From NCBI RefSeq assembly GCF_001262505.1, contig NZ_KQ410727.1, forward strand, positions 62,001 through 126,000: DNA of 64,000 nt, given 5' to 3'. Source of the stretch: Shinella sp. SUS2 (GTDB lineage Bacteria > Pseudomonadota > Alphaproteobacteria > Rhizobiales > Rhizobiaceae). A program made the translations under genes and the position numbers. How positions within the stretch are numbered: position 1 is the first letter of the stretch; each line of letters starts with the position of its first letter. Positions 44,731 through 53,410 of the stretch are shown piece after piece. The notes under the pieces are model-generated. The model searched no databases. It was not told the DNA's origin and worked only from the letters and a program-made list of their open reading frames with translations.

Positions 44731-47415
44731 ATGGCGGACGACGACAGCCGCAGACCGGATCCCGACACATTGCTTGCCCTGGCGGAGAAAGACCGCCGGG
44801 GCAAATTGACTGTTTTTCTGGGCGCTGCTCCCGGCGTCGGAAAGACCTATGCCATGCTGTCGCGTGCCGGCCGTCTCAAGGCAGAGGGCGTGGATGTCGT
44901 CGTCGGCCTCGTCGAGACCCACGGGCGCGGGGAAACCGCCGCACTGCTTGCCGGTCTGGAGGTTTTGCCGCGCAAACAGATCACCCATCGCGGCCGTGCA
45001 CTGGAGGAGTTCGACCTCGATGGTGCGCTCGCCCGCCGTCCGCGCATCGTGCTCGTCGATGAACTGGCCCATTCCAATCCCGAAGGTAGCCGGCATCCCA
45101 AGCGCTACCAGGATATCGAGGAGCTGATCGCGGCCGGCATCGATGTCTGGACGGCGCTGAACATCCAGCATCTTGAAAGCCTCGCCGATCTCGTCGCGGA
45201 GATCACTGGTGTCACGGTGCGCGAGCGCGTGCCCGATGTCATGCTGAAGAAGGCGGACGAGGTCCTGCTCGTCGATCTGCCGCCGACGGAGCTGATCGAG
45301 CGGCTGAAGGAGGGCAAGGTCTATCTGCCGGACAGCGCCAGCCGCGCGATTGACCGCTTCTTCCGGCTCGGCAACCTGACGGCGCTGCGCGAGCTTGCGC
45401 TGCGGCGCACGGCAGACCGGGTCGACGACCAGATGGTCGACTATCTCAAGCAGCATGCGATCGAAGGGCCCTGGGCGGCCGGCGAACGCCTGCTTGTCTG
45501 TGTCGGGCCGGACGAATTGTCGGAAAAGGTGGTTCGTGTGGCGAGCCGGCTCGCCTCCGGCCTCAACGCGCCGTGGATCGTCGTGTCGATAGAGCGGGCG
45601 GACCGGGAGGTCGGCACGACCGAACATCTGCACCGCATCGAGGCGCTGTTCCGGCTCGCCGAGCAGCTGGGCGCGGAAACGCGCCGGGTGGTCGGCAACG
45701 ATTTCGTCGAGGAAATCCTGAAGCTGGCGCGCCGCGAGCACGCGACGCAGATCGTCATCGGCGCCCGGCGCAACCGCGGCTGGCGACGGCTCGTCTCGCC
45801 GTCGCTGCCCGATGCGCTCTCGCGCAACGCGGCAGGCCTTGGTGTCTATTTCGTTACGCCCGACAGGAAGGAAAAGTCGGCCGCCCCCGCACGCCCCGCT
45901 ATGCCGGCGATCGCCTCCTACCGGCAGTCGGCGCTTGTCGCGCTCGCGCTCGTGGCCGCCACGGCGGCGTTGGGCAAGCTTGTCTATCTCTTTGCCGAAT
46001 TGCCGAACATCTCGCTGCTCTTCCTGCTTGCGGTTCTCGGTGCCGCGGTGCTGGGCGGTTATGCCTCCGCCTTCATTGCCGCCTTCCTTTCGGCGCTCGC
46101 CTACAATTTTCTCTTCATCGATCCGGTGCACACCTTCACGATCACCGCGCCGCACGAGGTTTTCGCGCTCTTCGTCTTCCTGACGGTGGCAATCATCGCC
46201 GGCGGTTTCGCCTCGCGTATCAAGGAGCAGGCGAAAGTTGCCCGTGTGCGCGCCACGGCTTTGCAATCGCTCTACGATTTTTCGCGAAAGCTCTCGACGG
46301 CAGGCAAGGCCGACGATGCGAACTGGGTGGCGGTGTCGCATCTGCAGGCAAGCCTCAAGCGCAACATCGTGTTGCTTCTGCCCGACAAGAACGATCTCAA
46401 GGTCGCCGCGGTCTGGCCGCCGGATACCGAGCTCGACGTCACCGATTTCACGGCGGCACGCTGGACCTGCGACAAGCAGGAGAAGGCCGGCTTGGGCACG
46501 GGCACGCTGCCCAATAGCCGCTTCGAGTTCCGCCCGTTGATGGGGCCGCACGGCCTGGTCGGCGTGTGCGGCATTCAGCTGGGAGACGAACGCCTCGACC
46601 TCAATGCGGAGCGTGCGCTGTCCGCCATCCTCGATCAGACGGCGATTGCGCTCGACAGGGCGCGGCTTTCGGAAGAAAGCGTGATGCAGGCGGCCAAGCT
46701 CGAGGGCGAGCGCTACCGGGAGGCTCTGCTCTCCTCGATCTCGCACGACCTCAGGACGCCGCTCGCCACCATCATGGGGGCCGTCACAAGCCTGCGCCAG
46801 CTCGGCGGGCGCATGACTGCCGAAAGTCGCGACGATCTTCTCCAGTCGATCGAGGAGGAGGGCAGCCGCATGAGCCGCTTCGTCGCCAACCTGCTCGACA
46901 TGACGCGCATCGAATCCGGCACGTTGAAGCCCAAGGGTGACTGGGTGGACGTTTCCGATGTCGTGCAGTCCGCCGTCGAGCGGGCGCGCAAGTATTTCCC
47001 GGGCAAGGTGATCGAGACCGGCATTGCGACCGACCTGCCACTCATCGAGGGCGACAGCGTGCTGCTTGGCCAGGTGCTGTTCAACCTGCTCGACAATGCG
47101 GTGAAATATGGTGGCGAGGAGCCGGTCAATGTCTATGCGCGGCGGGATGGACAGGATGTCCTCATCTCCGTCACCGACCTCGGCAGGGGCATTCCGCCCT
47201 CGGAGATCGACCGCGTCTTCGAAAAATTCTATCGTCGCGGCAAGCCGGACGGCCGCTCGCCCGGAACAGGTCTCGGCCTATCCATCGCCCGTGGTTTCAT
47301 CGAGGCGATGGGCGGCAAGATCCATGTAGAGAGCCCGGCAGTGAAGAAGAAGGGCACCCGCATCGTCATCCGCTTCCCGGTGGGTGAAAAGGCAAGGACG
47401 GGCAAGGCGACATGA
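44731..47415 (+). CDS. kdpD: Sensor histidine kinase KdpD
   Basis: An 894-residue membrane sensor kinase. The N-terminal KdpD domain (about 20-230) has a Walker A-like GAAPGVGKTY, followed by a universal-stress-protein domain (about 245-375), four transmembrane helices (about 395-495), a GAF-type region, a HisKA domain with the phospho-accepting histidine in SSISHDLRTPLA (about residue 672), and a HATPase domain (FNLLDNAVKYGG, GTGLGLSIARG). It senses K+ limitation/osmotic stress and phosphorylates KdpE. ATG 44731 has AGAGGA upstream; ATG 44719, overlapping kdpC, is the alternative. Confidence 0.95.
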   Translation: MADDDSRRPDPDTLLALAEKDRRGKLTVFLGAAPGVGKTYAMLSRAGRLKAEGVDVVVGLVETHGRGETAALLAGLEVLPRKQITHRGRALEEFDLDGALARRPRIVLVDELAHSNPEGSRHPKRYQDIEELIAAGIDVWTALNIQHLESLADLVAEITGVTVRERVPDVMLKKADEVLLVDLPPTELIERLKEGKVYLPDSASRAIDRFFRLGNLTALRELALRRTADRVDDQMVDYLKQHAIEGPWAAGERLLVCVGPDELSEKVVRVASRLASGLNAPWIVVSIERADREVGTTEHLHRIEALFRLAEQLGAETRRVVGNDFVEEILKLARREHATQIVIGARRNRGWRRLVSPSLPDALSRNAAGLGVYFVTPDRKEKSAAPARPAMPAIASYRQSALVALALVAATAALGKLVYLFAELPNISLLFLLAVLGAAVLGGYASAFIAAFLSALAYNFLFIDPVHTFTITAPHEVFALFVFLTVAIIAGGFASRIKEQAKVARVRATALQSLYDFSRKLSTAGKADDANWVAVSHLQASLKRNIVLLLPDKNDLKVAAVWPPDTELDVTDFTAARWTCDKQEKAGLGTGTLPNSRFEFRPLMGPHGLVGVCGIQLGDERLDLNAERALSAILDQTAIALDRARLSEESVMQAAKLEGERYREALLSSISHDLRTPLATIMGAVTSLRQLGGRMTAESRDDLLQSIEEEGSRMSRFVANLLDMTRIESGTLKPKGDWVDVSDVVQSAVERARKYFPGKVIETGIATDLPLIEGDSVLLGQVLFNLLDNAVKYGGEEPVNVYARRDGQDVLISVTDLGRGIPPSEIDRVFEKFYRRGKPDGRSPGTGLGLSIARGFIEAMGGKIHVESPAVKKKGTRIVIRFPVGEKARTGKAT

Positions 47416-48104
47416 TGAACGAGCGCATTCTGGTGGTGGACGACGAGCCGCAGATCCAGCGGTTCCTCAAGCCTGCCCTCAAGGCGGCGGGGTATGACGT
47501 GGTGGAGGCGGCAACCGGCGGCGAGGCACTGAAGGCCGTGGCAACGGCAGCGCCCGACCTCGTCATTCTCGATCTCGGCCTGCCGGACATGGACGGCAAG
47601 GACGTCGTTACCAGTCTTCGCGGCTGGACGCAGATTCCGATCATCATCCTCTCCGCCCGCGAGCGGGAGAGCGAGAAGATCGCCGCCCTCGACCTCGGCG
47701 CCGACGACTATATCGAAAAACCCTTCGGCATCGGCGAGCTTACCGCCCGCATCCGCAATGCGCTGCGTCACCGCGAGCGGTCTGAGGCGCCTCCGGCAAC
47801 GCTCGTCACCGACGGCCTCGTCATCGACACGGTGCGCCGGCTGGTATCGCGAGACGAGGAAGCGATCCGCCTGACGCCGAAGGAATACGATCTCCTGACG
47901 TTGCTGGCGCGCCACGCCGGGCGGGTCGTCACACACAAGACGCTGCTTACCTCCGTCTGGGGCCCGGCCCATGGCGAGGACCTGCATTACCTCCGGGTCT
48001 TCATCGGCCAGCTTCGCCAGAAGATCGAGCGCGACCCGACCCATCCGGCCGTCGTGCGCACGGAGCCGGGTGTCGGATACCGGCTCGTCGTCGAGGCGGA
48101 TTGA
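47412..48104 (+). CDS. kdpE: Response regulator KdpE, OmpR family
   Basis: A 230-residue response regulator: receiver domain (about 1-120; acidic pocket VVDDE, phospho-acceptor in LVILDLGLPDMDG at about residue 55, Lys in YIEKPFG) and an OmpR-type winged helix (about 130-228; RLTPKEYDLLTLLARHAG, LRVFIGQLRQKIE). It activates kdpFABC when phosphorylated by KdpD. It overlaps the kdpD stop; the second ATG at 47415 is equally possible. kdpE ends 14 bases from the convergent LacI gene. Confidence 0.95.
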   Translation: MMNERILVVDDEPQIQRFLKPALKAAGYDVVEAATGGEALKAVATAAPDLVILDLGLPDMDGKDVVTSLRGWTQIPIIILSARERESEKIAALDLGADDYIEKPFGIGELTARIRNALRHRERSEAPPATLVTDGLVIDTVRRLVSRDEEAIRLTPKEYDLLTLLARHAGRVVTHKTLLTSVWGPAHGEDLHYLRVFIGQLRQKIERDPTHPAVVRTEPGVGYRLVVEAD

Positions 48105-48117
48105 GCTTTCCGCTGCC

Positions 48118-49137
48118 TCAGCCGATCTTTTCGACGATGGGAGGGATTTGCACCACGGTGCGGTCCGTCGCGCCGGAATCGATGATGCCGAACACGGCTT
48201 CCAGCATTTTGGGGACGTCCTGGCGGACCATCTCGATATGGTCGCCCAGCATGGCGACGAAGGGGTCCCAGTCGAAGCAGCCGAGCTGCGGCACCCGGTC
48301 GGCATAGCGGCCGGAGCGGCGGATCCAGCGCATGACGCCTTCCAGCGAGATGGTGGAGTTGACGAACATGCCGCGTGGCAGCGGCTCTTTGCGCTCGGCG
48401 AGCTGCTTCATGGCGTTTTCCGCCTTTTCGGGCGCATAGCCGCAGGTCATCACCAGTGTCTCATCCACCGTCACGCCCGCCTCGGCATGCGCATCGCGAA
48501 AACCGCGTACGCGCTCCATCGTGTTGTGGTCGCTGCCGCGGCCGCCGACGAAGAGCAGGGGGCTTTTTTCACCGAATTCCCGCTCGCAGTTGGCGAGCAC
48601 CCGGCGTGTGAGTTCCAAGGCGCCGCCGTAATTGTCGGAGATGACGGATGGCGCGCGCGTGCCTGGAAGATCGAGATTGATGGTGCGTACGCCCGCGGCA
48701 GCGCAGAGGTCGACGATATGGTCCGGGTCGGTGGCGCCCGTAGCGATCAGGCAGTCGACCTGGTAGGAGAGCATGGCACGCGCCGCCTCCACCTCCAGCG
48801 CCGGATCGCGCTGCGTGCAGGTGATGATGGGAAAGAGGCCGCGCGCGCGGGCCAGCATCTCGAATTGCTCGACGATCGAGGCGAAGTAGCGGTTGTCGTA
48901 TTTCGGCACGATCATGCCGATGATCTTGGATCGCTCGCGGCGCAGCACGCTCGCCTGCATGTTGAGCGCATAGCCCTGTTCCTCGGCGAGTTTCGTGATC
49001 TTTTCGGCGAGCTTTGCGCTGATGCGCCGCTTCTTCCAGTTGCCGTTCAAAACCGCGCTGACGGCGCTTGCCGAGGTGCCTGCCAGCTCCGCCAGATCGT
49101 AGATCGTCGTCCTTTTCGTCTGCGTCGTTCTATTCAC
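48118..49137 (-). CDS. LacI family regulator of the ribitol operon
   Basis: A 339-residue LacI/GalR repressor: helix-turn-helix and hinge at about residues 9-65 (IYDLAELAGTSASAVSAVLNGNWKKRRIS) and a periplasmic-binding-like effector domain (about 65-335; IIGMIVPKYDNRYFASIVEQ). It is divergent from the ribitol ABC transporter/dehydrogenase/kinase operon across 272 bases that contain two inverted repeats suitable as operators. A pathway sugar such as D-ribulose or ribitol is the probable inducer (inference). The basic N-terminal tail before the DNA-binding domain is short and normal. Confidence 0.88.
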   Translation of the reverse strand: MNRTTQTKRTTIYDLAELAGTSASAVSAVLNGNWKKRRISAKLAEKITKLAEEQGYALNMQASVLRRERSKIIGMIVPKYDNRYFASIVEQFEMLARARGLFPIITCTQRDPALEVEAARAMLSYQVDCLIATGATDPDHIVDLCAAAGVRTINLDLPGTRAPSVISDNYGGALELTRRVLANCEREFGEKSPLLFVGGRGSDHNTMERVRGFRDAHAEAGVTVDETLVMTCGYAPEKAENAMKQLAERKEPLPRGMFVNSTISLEGVMRWIRRSGRYADRVPQLGCFDWDPFVAMLGDHIEMVRQDVPKMLEAVFGIIDSGATDRTVVQIPPIVEKIG

Positions 49138-49163
49138 ACGTCATCTCCGTTTCGTGAGCCACC

Positions 49164-49231
49164 TTGACACCAATGGTGTTTGGTGGCAATTCTTGCTTCA
49201 TCGATTGAGCAGGTATGCTCCATCGATGAAG
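49164..49231. promoter_or_regulatory. Two candidate LacI-type operators upstream of the ribitol operon
   Basis: ACACC-AAT-GGTGT (49167-49179) overlaps a TTGACA (49164-49169). A longer interrupted palindrome follows: CTTCATCGAT (49196-49205) and ATCGATGAAG (49222-49231), with a nested GAGC/GCTC pair inside (49207-49210 and 49217-49220). LacI-family repressors bind such symmetric sites, often in pairs. The region is otherwise without genes. Confidence 0.5.
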
Positions 49232-49409
49232 TTGCCTGAACAGCAAGGCTGACCCAAGGGAGGAGTCAGACGGAGCATCGACGAACCGGACGTTGTGGCC
49301 TCGCCGCAGCGAACGATGTTCTGTGCCCATTCGGTGCGCGGAGATTGTCGGTCCTGTCGCCCTGGACGGCTTGAGGGAACTGGCGAAATATCAACCGTGG
49401 AGGAACCCA

Positions 49410-50456
49410 ATGAAGACGCTTACCCATTTGCTCGCCTCGACCGGCCTCGTCCTGTCGCTCGGCAGCGCCGCCTTTGCCCAGGAGGGCGCGACCGTTGCCT
49501 TCCTGATGCCCGACCAGGCTTCGACCCGTTACGAGCAGCATGACTATCCCGGCTTCAAGGCCGAGATGGAAAAGCTGTGCCCGAGCTGCACGGTGATCTA
49601 CCAGAACGCCAATGCCGACGTCGCGCTCCAGCAGCAGCAATTCAACTCGGTGATCGCGCAGGGTGCCAAGGTCGTCGTGCTCGACCCTGTTGATTCCGCC
49701 GCTGCCGCTGCCCTCGTCGAGATCGCCCAGTCGCAGGACGTCAAGGTCATCGCCTATGACCGCCCGATCCCGGACAAGCCGGCCGACTATTACGTCTCCT
49801 TCGACAATGAAGGCATCGGCAAGGCCATTGCGCAATCGCTTGTCGATCACCTGAAGGCGAAGGGTGTTCCCGATGGTGCCGGCGTGCTGCAGATCAACGG
49901 CTCGCCGACCGATGCGGCCGCCGGGCTCATCCGCGACGGCATCGATTCCGCCCTCGACGCCTCGCCCTACAAGACGCTCGCCGAATTCGACACGCCGGAC
50001 TGGGCGCCGCCGAAGGCGCAGGAATGGGCGGCTGGCCAGATCACTCGCTTCGGCGAGGAGATCAAGGGCATCGTCGCGGCCAATGACGGCACGGGCGGCG
50101 GCGCGATCGCGGCGCTGAAGGCGGCCGGTGTCAAGGAAATGCCGCCGGTGACGGGCAACGACGCGACCATCGCGGCGCTCCAGCTCATCATCTCCGGCGA
50201 CCAGTACAACACGATCTCCAAGCCGTCGGAAATCGTTGCGGCAGCGGCGGCGAATGTCGCCGTCAAGCTCCTCAAGGGCGAGACGCCGGAAGCGACGCAC
50301 AAGCTCTACGAAACGCCCTCACAGCTTTTCGTTCCGGCGGTCGTGACGGCGGAGAACATCAAGGCCGAGATCTTCGACAAGGGCGTCAACAAGCCGGAAG
50401 AGGTCTGCACCGGCGAGTATGTTGAAGGTTGCCGCAAACTGGGCATCATCCAGTAA
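49410..50456 (+). CDS. ABC transporter substrate-binding protein, XylF/FrcB-like (probable ribitol receptor)
   Basis: A 348-residue periplasmic sugar receptor. The signal peptide (MKTLTHLLASTGLVLSLGSA) is cleaved after AFA. The mature fold (TVAFLMPDQASTRYEQHDYPGF) follows the D-xylose-binding type, with hinge motifs IVAANDGTGGGAIAAL and PPVTGNDA. A C-terminal pair of cysteines (EVCTGEYVEGC) may form a disulfide. GTGGAGGAAC precedes the ATG at 49410. Ribitol or a related pentitol is inferred from rbtD and the ribulokinase in the same operon. Confidence 0.85.
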   Translation: MKTLTHLLASTGLVLSLGSAAFAQEGATVAFLMPDQASTRYEQHDYPGFKAEMEKLCPSCTVIYQNANADVALQQQQFNSVIAQGAKVVVLDPVDSAAAAALVEIAQSQDVKVIAYDRPIPDKPADYYVSFDNEGIGKAIAQSLVDHLKAKGVPDGAGVLQINGSPTDAAAGLIRDGIDSALDASPYKTLAEFDTPDWAPPKAQEWAAGQITRFGEEIKGIVAANDGTGGGAIAALKAAGVKEMPPVTGNDATIAALQLIISGDQYNTISKPSEIVAAAAANVAVKLLKGETPEATHKLYETPSQLFVPAVVTAENIKAEIFDKGVNKPEEVCTGEYVEGCRKLGIIQ

Positions 50457-50469
50457 GCGCCGCCATCTG

Positions 50470-50499
50470 TGTCCGGCCGCACAAGGCGGCCGGACATTT
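50470..50499 (+). terminator. Intra-operon attenuator hairpin after the receptor gene
   Basis: A perfect 11-base-pair stem (TGTCCGGCCGC / GCGGCCGGACA) with a 5-base loop, followed by TTT, between the binding-protein and ATPase genes. It is the third example of this arrangement in the window. Confidence 0.6.
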
Positions 50500-50535
50500 C
50501 CTGCCGTCGAAAGGTCAGTCTGAAGGTTCCGGGCC

Positions 50536-51354
50536 ATGACAGCCACGCTTCAAAATGCTCCCTCCAAGGGGGAATCCGTGCTGCGTCTCAGCGGCGTATC
50601 GAAGAATTTCGGGGCCGTTTCCGCATTGACGGACATCGAGCTCGACGTGAAGGCCGGCGAAGTGGTCGCGCTGGTTGGCGACAATGGCGCCGGCAAGTCG
50701 ACACTGGTCAAGGTGCTTGCCGGCGTGCATCAGCCGTCCTCGGGCACGATCGAATTCTGCGGCCGACAGGTGACGCTCGACAGCCCGGCCAAGGCGCTGG
50801 ACCTGGGCATCGCCACCGTCTTCCAGGACCTCGCACTGTGCGAAAACCTCGATGTCGTCGCCAATCTCTATCTCGGCCACGAGCTGTCGCCCTGGGCGCT
50901 CGACGAAGTGGCGATGGAAGTGCGCGCCTGGACGCTGCTGCGCGAGCTTGCCGCGCGCATCCCCTCGGTGCGTGAGCCGATCGCCTCGCTTTCCGGCGGC
51001 CAGCGCCAGACGGTCGCCATCGCCCGCTCGCTGCTGCTCAATCCGAAGCTCATCATGCTGGACGAGCCGACAGCCGCGCTCGGCGTCGCGCAGACGGCCG
51101 AGGTGCTGAACCTCATCGAGCGCGTGCGCGACCGCGGACTCGGCGTCATCATCATCAGCCACAACATGGAGGACGTGCGCGCCGTCGCCGACCGCATCGT
51201 CGTGCTCCGGCTCGGGCGCAACAACGGTGTCTTCACGCCCGACTCCTCCAATCAGGAGCTCGTTTCCGCCATCACAGGCGCGACTGACAATTCCGTCTCG
51301 CGCCGCGCCGAACGCAAGTCTCACGTCCAGGAAAATCACGGGGGCGCCGCATGA
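50536..51354 (+). CDS. ABC transporter ATP-binding protein (short, single-domain sugar importer type)
   Basis: A 272-residue ATPase with one nucleotide-binding domain, as in the fructose/xylose-type importers of rhizobia, unlike the duplicated ATPases at 18343 and 27708. Walker A is GDNGAGKST (about residue 52), signature LSGGQRQTVAIAR (about 152), Walker B LIMLDEPTAALG (about 173), H-loop IIISHNM (about 210). It would act as a homodimer. It overlaps the permease gene by ATGA. Confidence 0.88.
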   Translation: MTATLQNAPSKGESVLRLSGVSKNFGAVSALTDIELDVKAGEVVALVGDNGAGKSTLVKVLAGVHQPSSGTIEFCGRQVTLDSPAKALDLGIATVFQDLALCENLDVVANLYLGHELSPWALDEVAMEVRAWTLLRELAARIPSVREPIASLSGGQRQTVAIARSLLLNPKLIMLDEPTAALGVAQTAEVLNLIERVRDRGLGVIIISHNMEDVRAVADRIVVLRLGRNNGVFTPDSSNQELVSAITGATDNSVSRRAERKSHVQENHGGAA

Positions 51355-52595
51355 GCCAGAATTCCTCCCAGCCGACGCTCGACCGCAGCGACGAGCGCGT
51401 GCGCCACGACGACAGCCTGTCCGCCATGGCGCGCGGTTTCATCGACCGCGTACGCTCCGGCGATCTCGGCATGTTGCCGGTTGCCGTCGGCCTCGTCGTC
51501 ATCTCCGTCGTCTTTTCCGCCCTGAATCCGATTTTCCTCGCGCCGAACAATCTCGTGAACCTGTTGTTCGATTGCGCCACCGTCGGCGTCATCTCACTCG
51601 GCATCGTCTGCGTGCTCGTTCTTGGCGAGATCGATCTTTCGGTGGGCTCGATGAGCGGTCTTGCTTCCGCCATGGTGGGCGTCCTCTGGGTCAATCAGGG
51701 CTGGCCGATCGTCGGGGCCATCCTCGCCGCACTTGTCGTCGGTGCGGGCGTCGGCCTTCTTTATGCGACGCTCTACAACCGGCTGGGCATGCCGAGTTTC
51801 GTCGCCACGCTCGCAGGTCTGCTGGCGCTGCTCGGCCTGCAGCTCTTCATTCTCGGCCCGACCGGCTCGATCAATCTGCCCTATGCATCCTCGCTGGTGC
51901 GTTTCGGCCAGATCCTGATCATGCCCGACTGGCTGTCCTACACCCTGGCGCTGGTTCCCGGCCTGGTGATGATCGGCCGCGGCCTTCGCACCCGCACGCA
52001 GCGTCTTGCGGCGAACCTCTCCGCCCAGCCGATGCGGGCGCTGATCCTCAAGGCCGTCGTGCTGACGGCAGCGCTGGAGATCGCCGTCTTCTATCTCAAT
52101 CTCGGCCGCGGCATCCCGTGGATGTTCGCGCTCTTCATCGCGCTCGCCGTTGTCCTCAACTATGCGCTGACGCGCACCAAATGGGGCCGCTCGATGTTCG
52201 CCGTCGGCGGCAACAAGGAGGCGGCGCGCCGCTCGGGCATCAACGTGCGCCGCATCTATATGAGCGCCTTCATGCTCTGCTCGACGCTGGCCGCGCTCGG
52301 CGGCATCCTCTCGGCTTCGCGGCTTGCCTCCTCCAGCCAGCAGGCCGGCACGGGCGACGTCAACCTCAACGCGATCGCCGCGGCGGTTATCGGCGGTACC
52401 AGCCTCTTCGGTGGTCGCGGCAGCGCCTATTCGGCCCTGCTCGGCATCATCGTCATCCAGGCGATCTCGAATGGCCTGACGCTGCTCAATCTCTCGTCAT
52501 CGCTGCGCTACATGATCACCGGGGGCGTTCTCGCCATCGCCGTCATCGTCGATTCGCTCGCCCGACGCTCACGCGTCAGCCACGGCCGTGCATAA
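51351..52595 (+). CDS. ABC transporter permease, XylH/FrcC-like
   Basis: A 414-residue inner-membrane permease with 10 or more hydrophobic segments, longer than RbsC-type permeases and matching the XylH/FrcC size class. The motif LVLGEIDLSVGSMSGLASAM (about residue 86) and the coupling-loop region VGGNKEAARRSGINVRRIY (about 284) are present. The N-terminal 40 residues are hydrophilic and cytoplasmic. It completes the probable ribitol importer. Confidence 0.88.
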   Translation: MSQNSSQPTLDRSDERVRHDDSLSAMARGFIDRVRSGDLGMLPVAVGLVVISVVFSALNPIFLAPNNLVNLLFDCATVGVISLGIVCVLVLGEIDLSVGSMSGLASAMVGVLWVNQGWPIVGAILAALVVGAGVGLLYATLYNRLGMPSFVATLAGLLALLGLQLFILGPTGSINLPYASSLVRFGQILIMPDWLSYTLALVPGLVMIGRGLRTRTQRLAANLSAQPMRALILKAVVLTAALEIAVFYLNLGRGIPWMFALFIALAVVLNYALTRTKWGRSMFAVGGNKEAARRSGINVRRIYMSAFMLCSTLAALGGILSASRLASSSQQAGTGDVNLNAIAAAVIGGTSLFGGRGSAYSALLGIIVIQAISNGLTLLNLSSSLRYMITGGVLAIAVIVDSLARRSRVSHGRA

Positions 52596-52616
52596 TTTTG
52601 GAATGGAGTTTTCGAT

Positions 52617-53345
52617 ATGGCTGACCTCATGAAGGGCAAGATTGCCGCCATCACCGGTGCCGCCTCCGGCATCGGCCTGGAATGCGCCAGGACCCTCCTT
52701 GCCGAAGGCGCGAAGGTGGTGCTCGTCGACCGCGCGAAGGACAAGCTGGAACAGCTCTGCAAGGAGCTCGGCCCCAATGCCCTGCCGCTCGTCGTCGATC
52801 TCCTGGATCCCGCCGACGTTTCGGGCATGATGCCTCGTATCCTGGAGATTGCCGGCGGGCTCGACATCTTCCACGCCAATGCCGGTGCCTATATCGGCGG
52901 GCCGGTGGTAGAGGGTGACCCCGACGCCTGGGACCGCATGCTGAACCTCAACATCAACGCGGCCTTCCGCTCGGTCCACGCAGTTCTGCCCTACATGATC
53001 GGGAAGAAGACCGGTGATATCCTCTTCACCTCGTCGATTGCAGGTGTCGTGCCCGTCGTCTGGGAGCCGATCTACACGGCCTCGAAATTCGCGGTACAGG
53101 CCTTCGTGCATTCGACGCGCCGGCAGGTGGCACAACATGGCGTGCGTGTCGGCGCGGTGCTACCGGGACCGGTCGTGACGGCGCTGCTCGACGACTGGCC
53201 GAAGGAGAAGATGGACGAAGCGCTCGCCAATGGCAGCCTGATGCAGCCGAAGGAGGTGGCCGATGCCGTGCTCTTCATGCTGACCCGGCCGCGCAATGTC
53301 ACGATCCGTGACCTGGTGATCCTGCCGAACAGCGTCGATCTCTGA
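52617..53345 (+). CDS. rbtD: Ribitol 2-dehydrogenase, short-chain dehydrogenase family
   Basis: A 242-residue classical SDR. The NAD motif is TGAASGIG (about residues 13-20). The active-site Tyr153 and Lys157 are in [10 protein letters not shown], and the NAG motif is in [11 protein letters not shown]. As I remember the Klebsiella ribitol dehydrogenase, long stretches agree almost exactly, including [13 protein letters not shown] and the C-terminal VILPNSVDL, so specificity is unusually well supported. It oxidises ribitol to D-ribulose with NAD+, in the cytoplasm. GGAG lies eight bases before the ATG. The next gene phosphorylates the product. Confidence 0.92.
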   Translation: MADLMKGKIAAITGAASGIGLECARTLLAEGAKVVLVDRAKDKLEQLCKELGPNALPLVVDLLDPADVSGMMPRILEIAGGLDIFHANAGAYIGGPVVEGDPDAWDRMLNLNINAAFRSVHAVLPYMIGKKTGDILFTSSIAGVVPVVWEPIYTASKFAVQAFVHSTRRQVAQHGVRVGAVLPGPVVTALLDDWPKEKMDEALANGSLMQPKEVADAVLFMLTRPRNVTIRDLVILPNSVDL

Positions 53346-53355
53346 AGCAAAACCC

Positions 53356-53378
53356 GCAGGCGGCTTGTGGCCGCCTGC
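53356..53378 (+). terminator. Intergenic hairpin between rbtD and the kinase gene
   Basis: A perfect 9-base-pair stem (GCAGGCGGC / GCCGCCTGC) with a 5-base loop. There is no T run, so it is more likely an mRNA-processing or stability element than a full terminator. Confidence 0.4.
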
Positions 53379-53410
53379 CCGAAGAATTTCCGATTGCAGG
53401 CGGTAGACCC

